The notes under the pieces are model-generated. The model was not told where the DNA came from. It saw nothing but the letters and a program-made list of their open reading frames with translations, and made no database searches. The position numbers were made by a program, and so were the translations under genes. DNA of 64,000 nucleotides from Stercorarius parasiticus (taxonomy: Eukaryota > Chordata > Aves > Charadriiformes > Stercorariidae). The number at the start of each line of letters is the position of its first letter. Within the stretch, counting starts at the first letter, position 1. The stretch lies in NCBI GenBank assembly GCA_013396915.1, contig VWZL01002517.1, positions 1,520,939 to 1,584,938 on the forward strand, given 5' to 3'. Positions 22,531 to 33,260 of the stretch are shown here, one piece after another.

Positions 22531-22871
22531 AGGAGTTCTCGGGATGGCAGCCGTTATAGAAAGAGAGAGAGAGAGCTCCTCAGCAAACTGTCTAATTTCT
22601 GTGGCGTGTGCCGTTGACGGTGTGAAATAATGCCCTTGGCAGCTCGGGGCAAGTGCCCGGGTCTCGCTCCTCCTCGTCCCCGCACCTGGGGAGCTGGAAA
22701 CACTGAGACCTTGAAACCCGCACCCCAGAGCTGGCTGTAAAGGCAACGCTGTCACAAATTCAGACACTGGAGTCTTCTAGAAGTGCGGTTTTCCCCAGCC
22801 TTGGAAGAGACCTTAGTGAAAAGTAAAATTACTGAAAGAGAAATTAATCCTGTGTCGTGCAAACTGGGACA
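22531..22871 (-). mobile_element. LTR fragment (U3 5' part), inverted relative to 6681 copy
   Basis: On the minus strand it starts TGTCCCAGTTTGC at 22871. From 22855 down to 22531 it matches 6697-7021 over 325 bases, with no gaps and 7 mismatches by hand count (97.8% identity). It then stops: the TATA-like, ATTAAA and GACA end found in the 6681 copy are absent. So this is a 3'-truncated LTR, or the remnant of a recombination. Confidence 0.8.
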
Positions 22872-24481
22872 CTGTGCCGAGGGAAAGCCTCTCCCTCAGG
22901 GGATGATGGACATGGACGGGGTGCTGGCAGGACCTGGTCTCCGCAGGGAGCAGCCCTCTGGATGGGGAACTCCCTTTGGCAGCCACATCCTGGGGTCCCC
23001 ATGGCGGGGGGGACACCCCAGCGGGGCAGTGGGCAGCGGGGTGCGGGGCTCACCCAGCCACAGAGCTGACACAGGCCCAAGGAGATGGGACCCTGCGAGA
23101 AGTCACCTATTCCCTGTGGATGACATAGAAAACATCCCCGCTTTATGTGTGTGCTTTATGTCCGTGCCCACGCTGCGCCTCCTCGGCACGGCAGGAATGC
23201 CAACGGTGATAAAATTCAGACGGCGTTATTTGCCTTCCCAACAGAGGATGGGGTCCCGCCATGGCGTACGAGGAGAACTTTGTGGGTATCGTACAGATAG
23301 ACGTAAACCAGATGCAGATGAAAAAGCAAATAAAATACAGTTTCGTGTCTCTGGTCGTATGAGGCAGCCAAGGCAGGTAGCCCAGAGCTGCCAAAAGGAG
23401 GAGAGCTTCTTCCACCGCATCCCCCTCTTTGCCTTTTTGTACGTGCACAGATTTTTACACTTTGGGGCCTGTTGATTTGCGTTTCTCCCCGTTTCATCTG
23501 CCAAAAGCACTGAGCTGCTTTGGCACATGGACTCACACACTTCTGAGCAACGTGGGTTTTTTTTAAAAAATGAATGCCTTTTGTCCCTCTCTTTAAACTC
23601 CTATACCAGGCTCTGAGGCTTGTAAAGACGGCAGCAATTTCCTGCGAAGTGGCTAATTCAGGGCAAACCATAATGATTCATCAAAGGAATGAGTGGCTAC
23701 GGCTGGCAGAGGAGCTGCTCTCCATATCCAACCCAGCATTTCTAAAAACCAAACTTGCCGTTTCCTAAAGAATACCTTTTGTTGCCTTAATATTCCATAG
23801 AATTTTTTTAAAACACAGCTTTTAAATCAGCAACCCCAAAAATCTGGAACATCTCGCAGTGAGGGACAAACTTCCTGACAAAACAGCCCATTTCTGGCTA
23901 AAATAGCTGATTTCCAACACCTGCCAGTGAGACGGGGCCTGTGGGAAGGGTTCTGGGCTTCCAGGGCCTATATAATTTGCAAATTATTAATAAATCATAA
24001 ATTACTATAGCATTCCCGGTGCAGAGCCACGCCATATGCCCCGTCTCAGAGGCCGTACCACTGCTCATGTACTGCCAATCGTAAAACTTGACACATTCAT
24101 TAGCTTTTCCTAAATAAGACCCTTTAGACCTCATCCGAATATCATTGTTGCAGTTGGGCAACGTTTTTCCACAATATTTTTACGCATGACTCCATCTGCG
24201 GACTGCGAAAGCAGCTCAAAGAAGAATGCCGTATTTATATAGGGGCATAAGAACAGCTTGTGAACACGCATAGGGACCAGCCAGACAGGGATAAATGAGA
24301 ACACGAGGCTATCGACCCGAATTAAAATCAGAAAACAGAATTAAGGAACTAATTTTCAGCTGACCTGAGTCACTGATACTCATATACTTCTCACACAAGC
24401 ATAAAAAGGGAAATAAGGAGGAAAAAATTAAAATGCTTTACGGTACTCACTAATTCAGTTAAACCTGTTCACAATATAGGC
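22872..24481. other. unassigned DNA, no gene seen
   Basis: GC-rich up to 23.1 kb, then AT-rich. A 230-codon open frame (22783-23475) starts inside the LTR fragment and has no recognisable domain. On the minus strand 151- and 104-codon frames overlap it. I regard all as incidental. Confidence 0.5.
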
Positions 24482-25200
24482 TGGGCAGTGACTGGCTTGA
24501 AAGCAGCCCTGAAGAAAAGGACTTGGGGGTGCTGGTGGACGAGAGGCTCAACATGAGCCGTCAGTGCGCACTAGCAGCCCAGAAAGCCAATCGTATCCTG
24601 GGCTGCATCAGGAGAAGCGTGGCCAGCAGGTCGAGGGAGGTGATTCTCCCCCTCTACTCCACTCTCGTGAGACCCCACCTGGAGTACTGCGTCCAATTCT
24701 GGAGCCCCTACTACAAGAGAGATAGGGACGTGCTGGAACTTGTCCAGAGAAGGGCCACGAGGATGATCAGAGGGCTGGAGTACCTCTCCTATGAGGACAG
24801 ACTGAGAGAGTTGGGGTTGTTCAGTCTGGAGAAAAGAAGGCTCCGAGGAGACCTTATGGTGGCCTACCAGTATCTTAAGAGGGCCTACAAGAAAGCTGGT
24901 GAGGGACTTTTTAGGATGTCGGGTAATGGTAGGACTAGAGGGAACGGATTAAAACTAGAGATGGGACGATTCAGACTGGTTGTCAGGAAGAAGTTCTTCA
25001 CCATGGGGGTGGTGAGACACTGGAACAGGTTGCCCAGAGAGGTGGTGGAAGCCCCATCCCTGGGAGTTTTTAAGGCCAGGCTGGAGGGGGCTCTGAGCAA
25101 CCTGATCTAGTGGGAGGTGTCCCTGCCCATGGCAGGGGGGTTGGAACCAGATGATCTTTAAGGTCCCTTCCAACCCTAACAATTCTATGATTCTATGATT
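24482..25200 (+). mobile_element. CR1 LINE, 719-bp 3' copy with open ORF2 end (group D)
   Basis: One of the two longest CR1 copies here and the only one whose ORF2 frame is unbroken from its truncation point to its normal stop. After the stop (25108-25110, TAG) come the CCCTGCC-CAT-GGCAGGG hairpin, AGATGATCTTTAAGGTCCC and the tail AATTCTATGATTCTATGATT. The lack of stops and frameshifts suggests a younger insertion than its neighbours. Confidence 0.95.
24484..25110 (+). pseudogene. CR1 ORF2 (reverse transcriptase protein) C-terminal fragment
   Basis: This is the last 208 residues of the CR1 ORF2 polyprotein, which in intact elements carries an endonuclease and a reverse transcriptase. The fragment lies downstream of the RT catalytic core. 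It begins [19 protein letters not shown], then the conserved [73 protein letters not shown] and the end ALSNLI-stop. It has no own start: the frame is open from the 5' truncation, so no protein is expected unless it is spliced or fused to flanking transcripts. It is the reference frame I used for the other copies. Confidence 0.93.
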
Positions 25201-26498
25201 CCCACGGACAGTCTCACCGTTGAATTCACTGGCAGAAAAACCCACTAAAACAGGGTTTATGGCATTGTTCCTGCAAAAGGATTTGGCTTTGTTTGTTTTC
25301 CCCAAGTATCCCCGTGAGAATCGCATTTAGGAAGTTATTTGTGGTCCTGCAATTAGTGTCTTCAAGGCTTTTCACATGCCCTATGCAAAGTATATCGATA
25401 TTCTAAATCCTGACGGTGACCCATGAAGAAAATGTGGGCAAGACATCGCTGTTTGCAATACAGCCTCAATTTTGGGGTGAAGCCTCTATGAATTTCTCAC
25501 TTCAGACAAGTCGTTGCTTGAGCACTTGTTCTACCACAACCACCCAGAAGCTGAAGAATGTTTTCCTGGTTATATTTAGGATAGAGGTGAAAACAGTGCT
25601 TCGAGCAGGATACAGCCACCCTTCAGATTGTGTCAGAGACGCCGACCGTATTATTCACTCCAGAGCACCTTCCGTATGTATACACTTTCCCCAAAAACCC
25701 ACATACCGCAATTTTCGATACCGGTTCCAGTTACGACCCATCCCAGTTACACCTGATGCACTCGACAGCCCTCCACCCATTGCCCTGCTCCATGAGCGGC
25801 ACCAGTCTGCCTCCGGGGCGTGAACTTTCTGTGCATCTCTGCTTTGTCCCTCTCAGAAAAATAAATGCGGCAGTCGAACCCTTCTCGCTAAGTTTGCGAC
25901 AGCTTCTGCGAGGAGGTGACTGTGCGGGTGAGAAGCGAGGCACTCGCTTCACTGCGGGAATGAAAAAACACATGAGCAGAAAAGGCAAGGCACTGACTGC
26001 AACAAGGACCCACACAGCATCCCGAACCTTCGGATGTACAATGGGGTGGGGGGGGGCGGAAAGCATTATTATCTGAGAATACTGGTGTAACACTGTAAGA
26101 CATAACCAGTTTCTGCAGTAACTGCAGTAGCACAGACATGGTATAAATCCAAACCCCTCTGTACTTCCTAGAAGGAGCTGGAAGACTGTTTCACGGCGGG
26201 CAGGGGATCAGCGATGGAGCTGTTGGCGCAGTGGATGTCTTCGCACACGGAGGTACTGAGCACCTCATCGGAAAAGGCAAAGCAGAGGATTCCATGGAGG
26301 AGATGCCCAGCTGACCATTTCATGCCCCTGGAGGATGTGGTGACCGGGCTAGTGCTACCAGGGCGAAGGAAGGGGGAAGGAAAACTTAACCTCAATTAAT
26401 CCATCTAACAAGCTTACAGCTGTGGTTCTGTAACCTGGGCATGGGCCGGGTGCTGTGCTCTCCTCTGAGCAGCAGCTCAGCGGGACTGACCACACGTG
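25201..26498. other. unassigned DNA, no gene seen
   Basis: Mixed DNA with open frames up to 148 codons (25630-26076, plus) and 120 codons (minus) that overlap each other and have no recognisable domain. A G9 run (ATGGGGTGGGGGGGGGCGG) is at 26041-26059. Confidence 0.5.
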
Positions 26499-26815
26499 TC
26501 AGAATCATAGAATCACAGAATCATCTTGGTTGGAAGGGACCTTTCAGGTCATCGAGTCCAACTGTCAACCCAGCACTGCCCAAACCCCCACTACCCCGTG
26601 TCCCTCAGCACCACGTCTGCCTGGCTTTTAAACCCCTCCAGGGATGGCGACTCCACCACTGCCCTGGGCAGCCTCTTCCAATGCTTGACAACCCTTTCCG
26701 GGAAGGAATTTTTCCAAATATCCCATCTAAACCTCCCCTGGCGCAACTTGAGGCCGTTTCCTCTTGTCCTATCACCTGTTCCTTGGGAGAAGAGACCGAC
26801 CGCCACGTCTCTAGA
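26499..26815 (-). mobile_element. CR1 LINE 3' fragment (group B)
   Basis: The longest group B copy. The minus-strand ORF2 frame runs [15 protein letters not shown]...[19 protein letters not shown] and ends RDTG-stop. The 3' UTR includes the complement of CAGTGCTGGGTTGACAG and CCAACCAAGATGATTC. The left edge is the tail TCAGAATCATAGAATCACAG. Codon 1 of the fragment marks the 5' truncation near the GTCGGTCTCTTCTC block. Confidence 0.92.
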
Positions 26816-29800
26816 GCTTCAGCTGCAGGTTCAACCTCTAATTAGCCCCTGTCCTTCACAGGCCTTCCGGTCACCGCTGTTCCCCTCAAGATAGAGATTG
26901 GTGTTTATTTATTTTTTTAAATCTAAAACGCGTCCTGCATCTTTTCACATCCGCAAATACCATCTCAGGATGAGAAACAATAAAAACGAAGCCGGAATAA
27001 ACAACACCGGTTTGCCAGAACGCGTCTGGAGCTCCCCGAACCCCTGCCAGCAGGAGCTCCGAGCCTTTTCCCACGCTTTACCTCTCACACCCGTCAGGTT
27101 GTCTATTTGCAGCTCTGACTCGCAAATATACATCATACGCAGGCTGTCAGCTTGACTTACAGAGAAAAAAAGCCACTTTCAAAAAGAAGGCAAGGGATGC
27201 TACCACGGAGCCGAGTGCAGGAACTGCGGGCAGCGGAGGCGGGGGGCACAGAGCACGCTGCTGTGGGGAGGGGCTGCACCCAGGAGAGCAACGCCAAGGG
27301 TACGTTCTAGAAAAAAACCTGCACCTCACTATTTTTCACGCAAAGCACTGAGTCCGAGGAAGCCTTTTTTCTTATTTCGTGAAAGACAAATACAGCTAAT
27401 CACAGTGCTTTGATTTATTCTGCGTGCTGCGGGTCCCGAGCATTCCTGCACACGAGCAAAGTTGATGCCTAGAACAGCATCGTTACTACAAGGTAAACCT
27501 ATATTTATGATGCGATAGCATCTGCTCAGCGATAGCTTTAAATTAAGAGGTTGGCATGGCAACAGATGCTCCCACACTGCTGTGTCTGCCTCGTGCTGCC
27601 ATTTTGCTCAGGATCCCTGGTGGGTTTAGGATTAACCGCCTCCAGTATTTCATTTTGCCTAACGAAGCCGTTTTTGGCTGAAGCATCAAACAAACAGCTG
27701 AAGCCTCGTGTGGACTGTGTACTTTTTTTTTGTTGCCTAGCTGCTCTGTAATTTTAAAACACGTCTTTCTGAATCCACGCTATTTTTGGCACTCCAGGCT
27801 CCTCCTCGCTGCGCTGCCAAGCAGTGGTGACAAACCGCGCTGAGGACGGGCTCCTGGTGAACCCCTTCTTCCACAAGTGTCACCTCTTTTTTTATGTTTC
27901 CAGGTTGTCTCGGCTCGCTGCGCCTGCGCTGCCGTCCCAGGGATGACACTTTTGCACCCCCGGCATCCTCACCAGCCCTCGCGCGGGGGCTGATCTCTCC
28001 AGGTCTGAACAACGGCACCGCAGCGGCTGCGAGCGGTTTGTCGTCTCTGGTATCCAGAATTTAAAATACAGGAGCTTTCATAGACTTCTCCTCCAGATGT
28101 ACACCTGCTCCTGCCTAAGGGAGAGTAAAAATCCAATTTCTTCTCAAATAAAATGCCAAGGATCTGTCAGCAAGGAGATGGAAAACGGCCCCTTTAGGCA
28201 GACCAGCCCTGCAACAGGGCAGCGTTGTGTCACTCTGGTGCTTGGATGTCACCTTCCAAAGAACCGGATCCGGGGGCGGGGACAGCACCAAGTGCCCCCC
28301 AGCAAGCCAAGGTGGGCAAAAGCTGCCCACAGTTAATTATGCCCAGTACCACCAGTAAGGACCCTCACCGCCATGCTTCCTGCTCCTTTTTTCCAACATC
28401 CGACCTTAAAATCCTACCCCGATTCTGCTCTTGAAATGTTATTTTGTTTTATTATTGAAATGTTATTTTTTTTTATTATTGAAAAGTTATCAGTGAGGCT
28501 CATGACTTTACCAACATAAGGCAACCAAGACTTCTAATGCCTACTTTTTAGAGCACTTTCTCTCCAAGGTACACGCACATTGTCCAAACACACCTACAAA
28601 GTCACTGCTCTGACTCCCCCAATGCACTAACTGGGCAAGGGAAACCTTCCCCAAACAGCCGCGGGTAACCCCATGGTACTGTCAGCCCCGCTCACTCTGA
28701 ATTTCCAAAGCAGAAGAAGCCACTATACTTCATGAGATATTTTTCAGAGTGAAACAAAAATAAATGTCTATCTGAAGCAACAGACCGCACTCGGTATCCT
28801 CTGGGGGATGGATGCTGGATATGACCTGCAGCAGTTCCCGCACCTCAAGATTTTGGGCTCTCTTTCATCAAACGTGGTTTTTCCTGAGAAGGCTCCGGAC
28901 ACTTCCAGTCATTTCTGGGTAGAACACACGTACGGGCCACATCTGTTCGTGAAGACAACTGGTAACCTTGCAAGCACAGGTGGAGTCATCATCTCCGAAC
29001 AATTGCTACCTACCTGGTCTTTCCATAAGGCAGCTGGCTTCTTTCAAGGCGATGCTGGTGGCCAGGCTGATGGAGAACCAGAGAGATCCGTGCTGCCCGG
29101 AGCATGAAAGGAGACACGAAACGAAAGGTATCGAAACAGCAACGAGCCTGCTTGCTCCAGCGCTCCCGGAGCAGGACATCTTAACGGCTGCCGGGTGCGT
29201 AGAGAAAGGCAGGGTCACTGCCGATGAACCGGCTGGGCTGGGGGAAACACTCCTGAAGGCAGGGGAGCAGCACAACAGGCAGGAGAACCAACCCATTCCA
29301 TGCCTTTATCCTCCTTGTTGTTGAAGAGGAGATTCTTCTATGGTTCTATTGATTCCCGAGATGGTTCCCAGCAAAGTGCATCTCTCCCTTGGCAGCATCC
29401 GAGCCACAGCTTGGGCTCACCTCCAGTGCACTGCCTTAAATATCTCAGCAGACAGCCATAGTATTGCAAACGTGAAATCGGGGATGCTCAGACAACTGAT
29501 AATTTCAGTTAGGAAGAAGACTATTGCTCACAGCAAAGTTATGAAGCTTATTCATAAATTTCATCCTTATTTTAACAGCTTTTGTCACATACGTTATTCA
29601 CAAAGAGCAGCACAAGAAAGCAGCAGAAAGGATAGGTCAAGAAAGCAGCCAAAGCTTCCAAAACAATTTTTGCAAAGCACTCTACAGTTGTTACGAGTTC
29701 ATACCCCAGTACAAAAAAAAGAGATCTATTAATAGCCACCTTAATTTTTCCCAAAGGGAGATCCGTTCTCCCTGCAGCAAACTCCTCAATACGCAAAATC

Positions 29801-29904
29801 TCCTTGTCCTCACAGCACCCTCCAAACACCCGTGTAAGATCTCTCCATCAATGGCACAAGGCTTGTAATCAGCTTTCTTGTGCTGTTCCTAACCTCACTG
29901 ATCT
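26816..29904. other. unassigned DNA, no gene seen
   Basis: Three kb with no dispersed repeat I recognise. Open frames reach 130 codons (29340-29732) and 118 codons (28968-29324) without motifs. A 24-bp tandem repeat is at 28431-28490. Confidence 0.5.
28431..28490 (+). repeat. 24-bp tandem repeat, 2.5 copies
   Basis: Unit TTGAAATGTTATTTTGTTTT plus ATTA at 28431-28454, repeated with one change at 28455-28478 (G to T), then a half unit TTGAAAAGTTAT at 28479-28490. Confidence 0.9.
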
Positions 29905-30235
29905 CATCAGTGCTCAGCAAGAGCTAAAGGGTGGGTGTCCAGAGGATGGGGCCAGGCTCTTCTCAGTGGTGTTCGGGGACAAGACAAGGGGCAACGGGCA
30001 CAAGGTGGAACACGGGAAATTCCATCTCAACATGAGGATGAATTCTTTACCCTGAGGGTGGCAGAGCCCTGGCACAGGCTGCCCAGAGAAGTGGTGGAGT
30101 CTCCGTCTCTGGAGACATTCCAAACCCGCCTGGACGCGTTCCTGTGCCACCTGCTCTGGGTGACCCTGCTCTGGCAGGGGTTGGACTGGATGATCTCCAG
30201 AGGTCCCTTCTAACCCCCACCACTCTGCAATTCTG
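29905..30235 (+). mobile_element. CR1 LINE 3' fragment (group C)
   Basis: A different CR1 group with AGCCCTGGCACAGGCTGCCC and GGTGGAGTCTCCGTCTCTGG. The frame reads [21 protein letters not shown] 1-base loss near 30038-30046 (ATGAGGATGAATTC) breaks the frame relative to the family pattern MRKNFF. At the point where I expect the ORF2 stop the copy reads CTC-TGG-GTG (LLWVTLLW). The stem CCCTGC-TCTG-GCAGGG follows, and a diverged tail (CACTCTGCAATTCTGC). Confidence 0.88.
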
Positions 30236-33183
30236 CTTCTCCAGCACCCTTCTGCTCTGACACCTTTACTTTCCTTTTAACCACCTGAGGTCCATGCACC
30301 AACACAACACTTCTGGGGCTTTAAGGGTGTCGTCGTGGCTTCTCCTCTTCAGGGCTCTCCTTTTTCCATTCCAACCCGTTGCTCTGCTGAGCGGCTTCAC
30401 CGCGGCAGCTCTGGGCACTGCCTGCGATCACAGCTGGAAATGAGAGAAAATACACAGCAGCACTAGACCCATTGGCTGAGCTTTTCCTGAATTCAAATAA
30501 ATAAATAAAACCAGTGAAGAGTTGAGGGCTACTTGTCGTAAGTGGCGTTTAGTATAAAAAAGGCCTGGGCTAATTAGGATGGTCTTGTGGGTAAGTGATA
30601 CTGGCGTTGAGAAGATTTTGCCTGGATCACCGTGCGGTTGGGATAACTCCCGAGCAAACCAAAAGAGGAAGTCGAGAGATGAGCTCCTTCTCGTCAGCAA
30701 AGCCACGGCTAAGATGGAAAGGTCTTTGGGTGGCTTCTGGACCAGCAGGAAGAGAGGAGGAGGATTTCAGAAAACTCATTTTAATCCAAGGATAATATTC
30801 CTGCTGATCAACCAAACCGGGAGCTGCTCTGAAGCTGTGGGACACGCCGGCTACCTTCCACACAAATGCCGCACAGGTAAATTTTAAGGTAAGTCCGTAT
30901 TTTCAAGAATTCTTCAGCAGTGAAACTTTATGTCGGCTGTGAAACTTTGGCTGCAATTCTGGAAGTTGTAGGAAAGCCAGGGCAGAAACAAAACTTGAAT
31001 GAGATGCCTTCAAATGTATCAACAAAACTGCAAAACAGAAAAGCAATCATTACATGGTTAATTAGGAAAATAAAAGCCTCATTTAAAAATAGTGCCATCT
31101 TGTAAGGAAAGGAATTAGGGAAGATAAATACTATGCAGCAGAAAACTGAATTGCAGAGAGTATTCTTCTTACAGAAAGGAAATATCCAAATCCATTTTCC
31201 GGAGACATAGTACTACTCAGGGCTTAACGTATCTTCAAAGCACCACATGAGCAGAAGTTGAGCTTCACACTTCATTCTTAAATTTAGCTCATTTTAAAAC
31301 CCTGTGTGTGGCAGAGCTCTTCCCAGAGCCAACCTCTCTCCAGCTCTTTTGTCTCCCTGTAATTACCCATCACACGTGTTTTACTCGCGCTGAGACCCAA
31401 ACCGAGTCCGAAACGCCTGGGCTGACGCTGGGGGGGAGCGCGGCCGTGTCCCCAGCCCCAGGGGACTGGGTGGCTGGGGATGGCTCTCCCGAACCACCGC
31501 CTGGCAGGAGGAATGCAGCAGAGCATCCAAAAACGAGACATGAACTCTTCAACCTACACAATGCTGGTTCTACTGGTATAGACACAGACCGGTATGGCTG
31601 GAGGCATCAAGAGATGTCCCAAGCCATAGGTCTATAATTCTCACATCTACAACAACCACCAGGACAGCTCGGTACCAACAAGCTTCCCAAGAAGGCATCT
31701 CAGCCTCTCTCCGCAGGCACCTCGCAACAAGCCACAGGTTAAAGACAAGCGTTCGCCATGACTGAAATTCTTCTGAATGTTTTGGGGCTGAATCAGGTCA
31801 CGGTCTGAGAGGACACTGCAGTCCCATGGGGTTGCTCCGTGGCACCACGGACTTTAATGATCAGCCATTAAATCAGCTCGGCTGAGCTGTAGTTATTAAG
31901 CACGTTGCGCTATCAACCTCATTTACGCAAACAAACATACGGCTCCTCTTTCTCGATCCGTGGTTATGCTTCTACGCTGTTCATTTATCAATAATAATAA
32001 TCCTAATTAGCTGTGAAAACTAGCTCTTGCAGCTTAAAGCACAAGTTGAAACTTAATAGATTCTTTTTCTTTTTTTTTTTTTAAACCTACCGTGAATCAA
32101 GGGAAAATTTCATGGACATTTTCATGCCAAAAAAAGATAAAGATTTAACACCTCATCCAGCTAGTAAAACAAAACAGCATCCGATTTTCGGTGAATACAG
32201 ATCGGTCTACACAATGAAGTCTATACAAACCACTTAATTTTTCAATTAGGGGTCCATCCTTCTACCTCCCCCCCGAGTGCCAAGAGGTACAGATGTGCTA
32301 GAGAGAGGGGCCAAAACATTGCACTTGCTGGTGCTCCGCGTCCGCGTGAGCGTATTCCTTCCATTGTCTCACCTAAAATAGTTTCCCAGGATTCTGGCAA
32401 TACAGAACAAAGTTCATCTGTGGCACATCAGTTAAAGGAAACACAGAAAATGAAACCCCGCACACAGCAAAAGAATGTTAGCCATCAGAAAATAGCTGCA
32501 ACAAAGAAATATCCAGACAGAGCAATCATTCTTCCAAAAAAAGGGAAGAATAAAAAGGCAAATTGCACAGCAAGCTGTTTACGGAACCCGAGAACAGAAA
32601 ATTGCTTGACCCCAGGAAATCTCCACCAGGCAGAATACATGCACAAAACAAAGCAGCAGATTTCCAACACCCCGGGAGCTGACGTGCCGCTTCCGAAGGT
32701 GCTCTCCCAGCTTTGCTCTCCCAGCAAAGATTTGTTTGGGCGAGGACCCGCCATGTCAAACAAATCCGAGTGCGCCTCGAATGGCGCTGCTTCTCCATTC
32801 GGCACGCCCCGCACTTCAGGGACACTCCTCACCATCGTCAAAAGAGACCCAAGAGCCCTCACGCACACCGAGCAAGTTAAATATTACGTTCAAATTCCAC
32901 TGCTCCCAATTTTTAATTATTTCAATCCCAGATATAGGTTTAGATCGATATGTACTAATAAATGTTTAAAAACACCTTAAAAATACCATATCTCTGAGTA
33001 TAAACCTATATTCTATGTCTTTACTTTTCTGCTTTATTAAATTTCCATGTTTTAAGGACTTGGATTTATAATAAAAATAATTCTATTGAAAATAGACTAC
33101 AAAAGCAGTTGCTCCGCCTATTCTACCCTGCTCAGGAATTCGGCCCCCGCCTTGCATCAGGAGGGACGCACCTCGCAGGGTTG
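30236..33183. other. unassigned mostly AT-rich DNA, no gene seen
   Basis: Includes a 186-codon open frame (32420-32980, basic, no known domain), with an overlapping 127-codon frame on the minus strand, an (AAAT)n run at 30495-30510 and T runs near 32071. No splice or promoter context convinced me of a gene. Confidence 0.5.
30495..30510 (+). repeat. (AAAT)n microsatellite
   Basis: Four units of AAAT ending in AAAA, a minor simple repeat in an AT-rich stretch. Confidence 0.85.
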
Positions 33184-33260
33184 GCTGCCCGGGGCAGGGG
33201 GTTGGAAGTGGATGATCTTTAAGGTCCCTTCAAACCCAAACCGTTCTGTGATTCTATGAT
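33184..33260 (+). mobile_element. CR1 LINE 3' tail fragment
   Basis: A 77-base CR1 end: GCAGGGGGTTGGAAGTGGAT, GATCTTTAAGGTCCCTTC and the tail CCGTTCTGTGATTCTATGAT. The left part of the 3' hairpin is changed (GCTGCCCGGGGCAGGGG). Confidence 0.88.

Noticed and set aside
22783..23475. 230-codon open frame, longest not ending in CR1
   Set aside because: It starts inside the LTR fragment, the matching start at 6769 (minus) is just the same repeat, and the rest has no domain.
32420..32980. 186-codon basic open frame
   Set aside because: No recognisable family, and an overlapping long frame on the other strand suggests chance.
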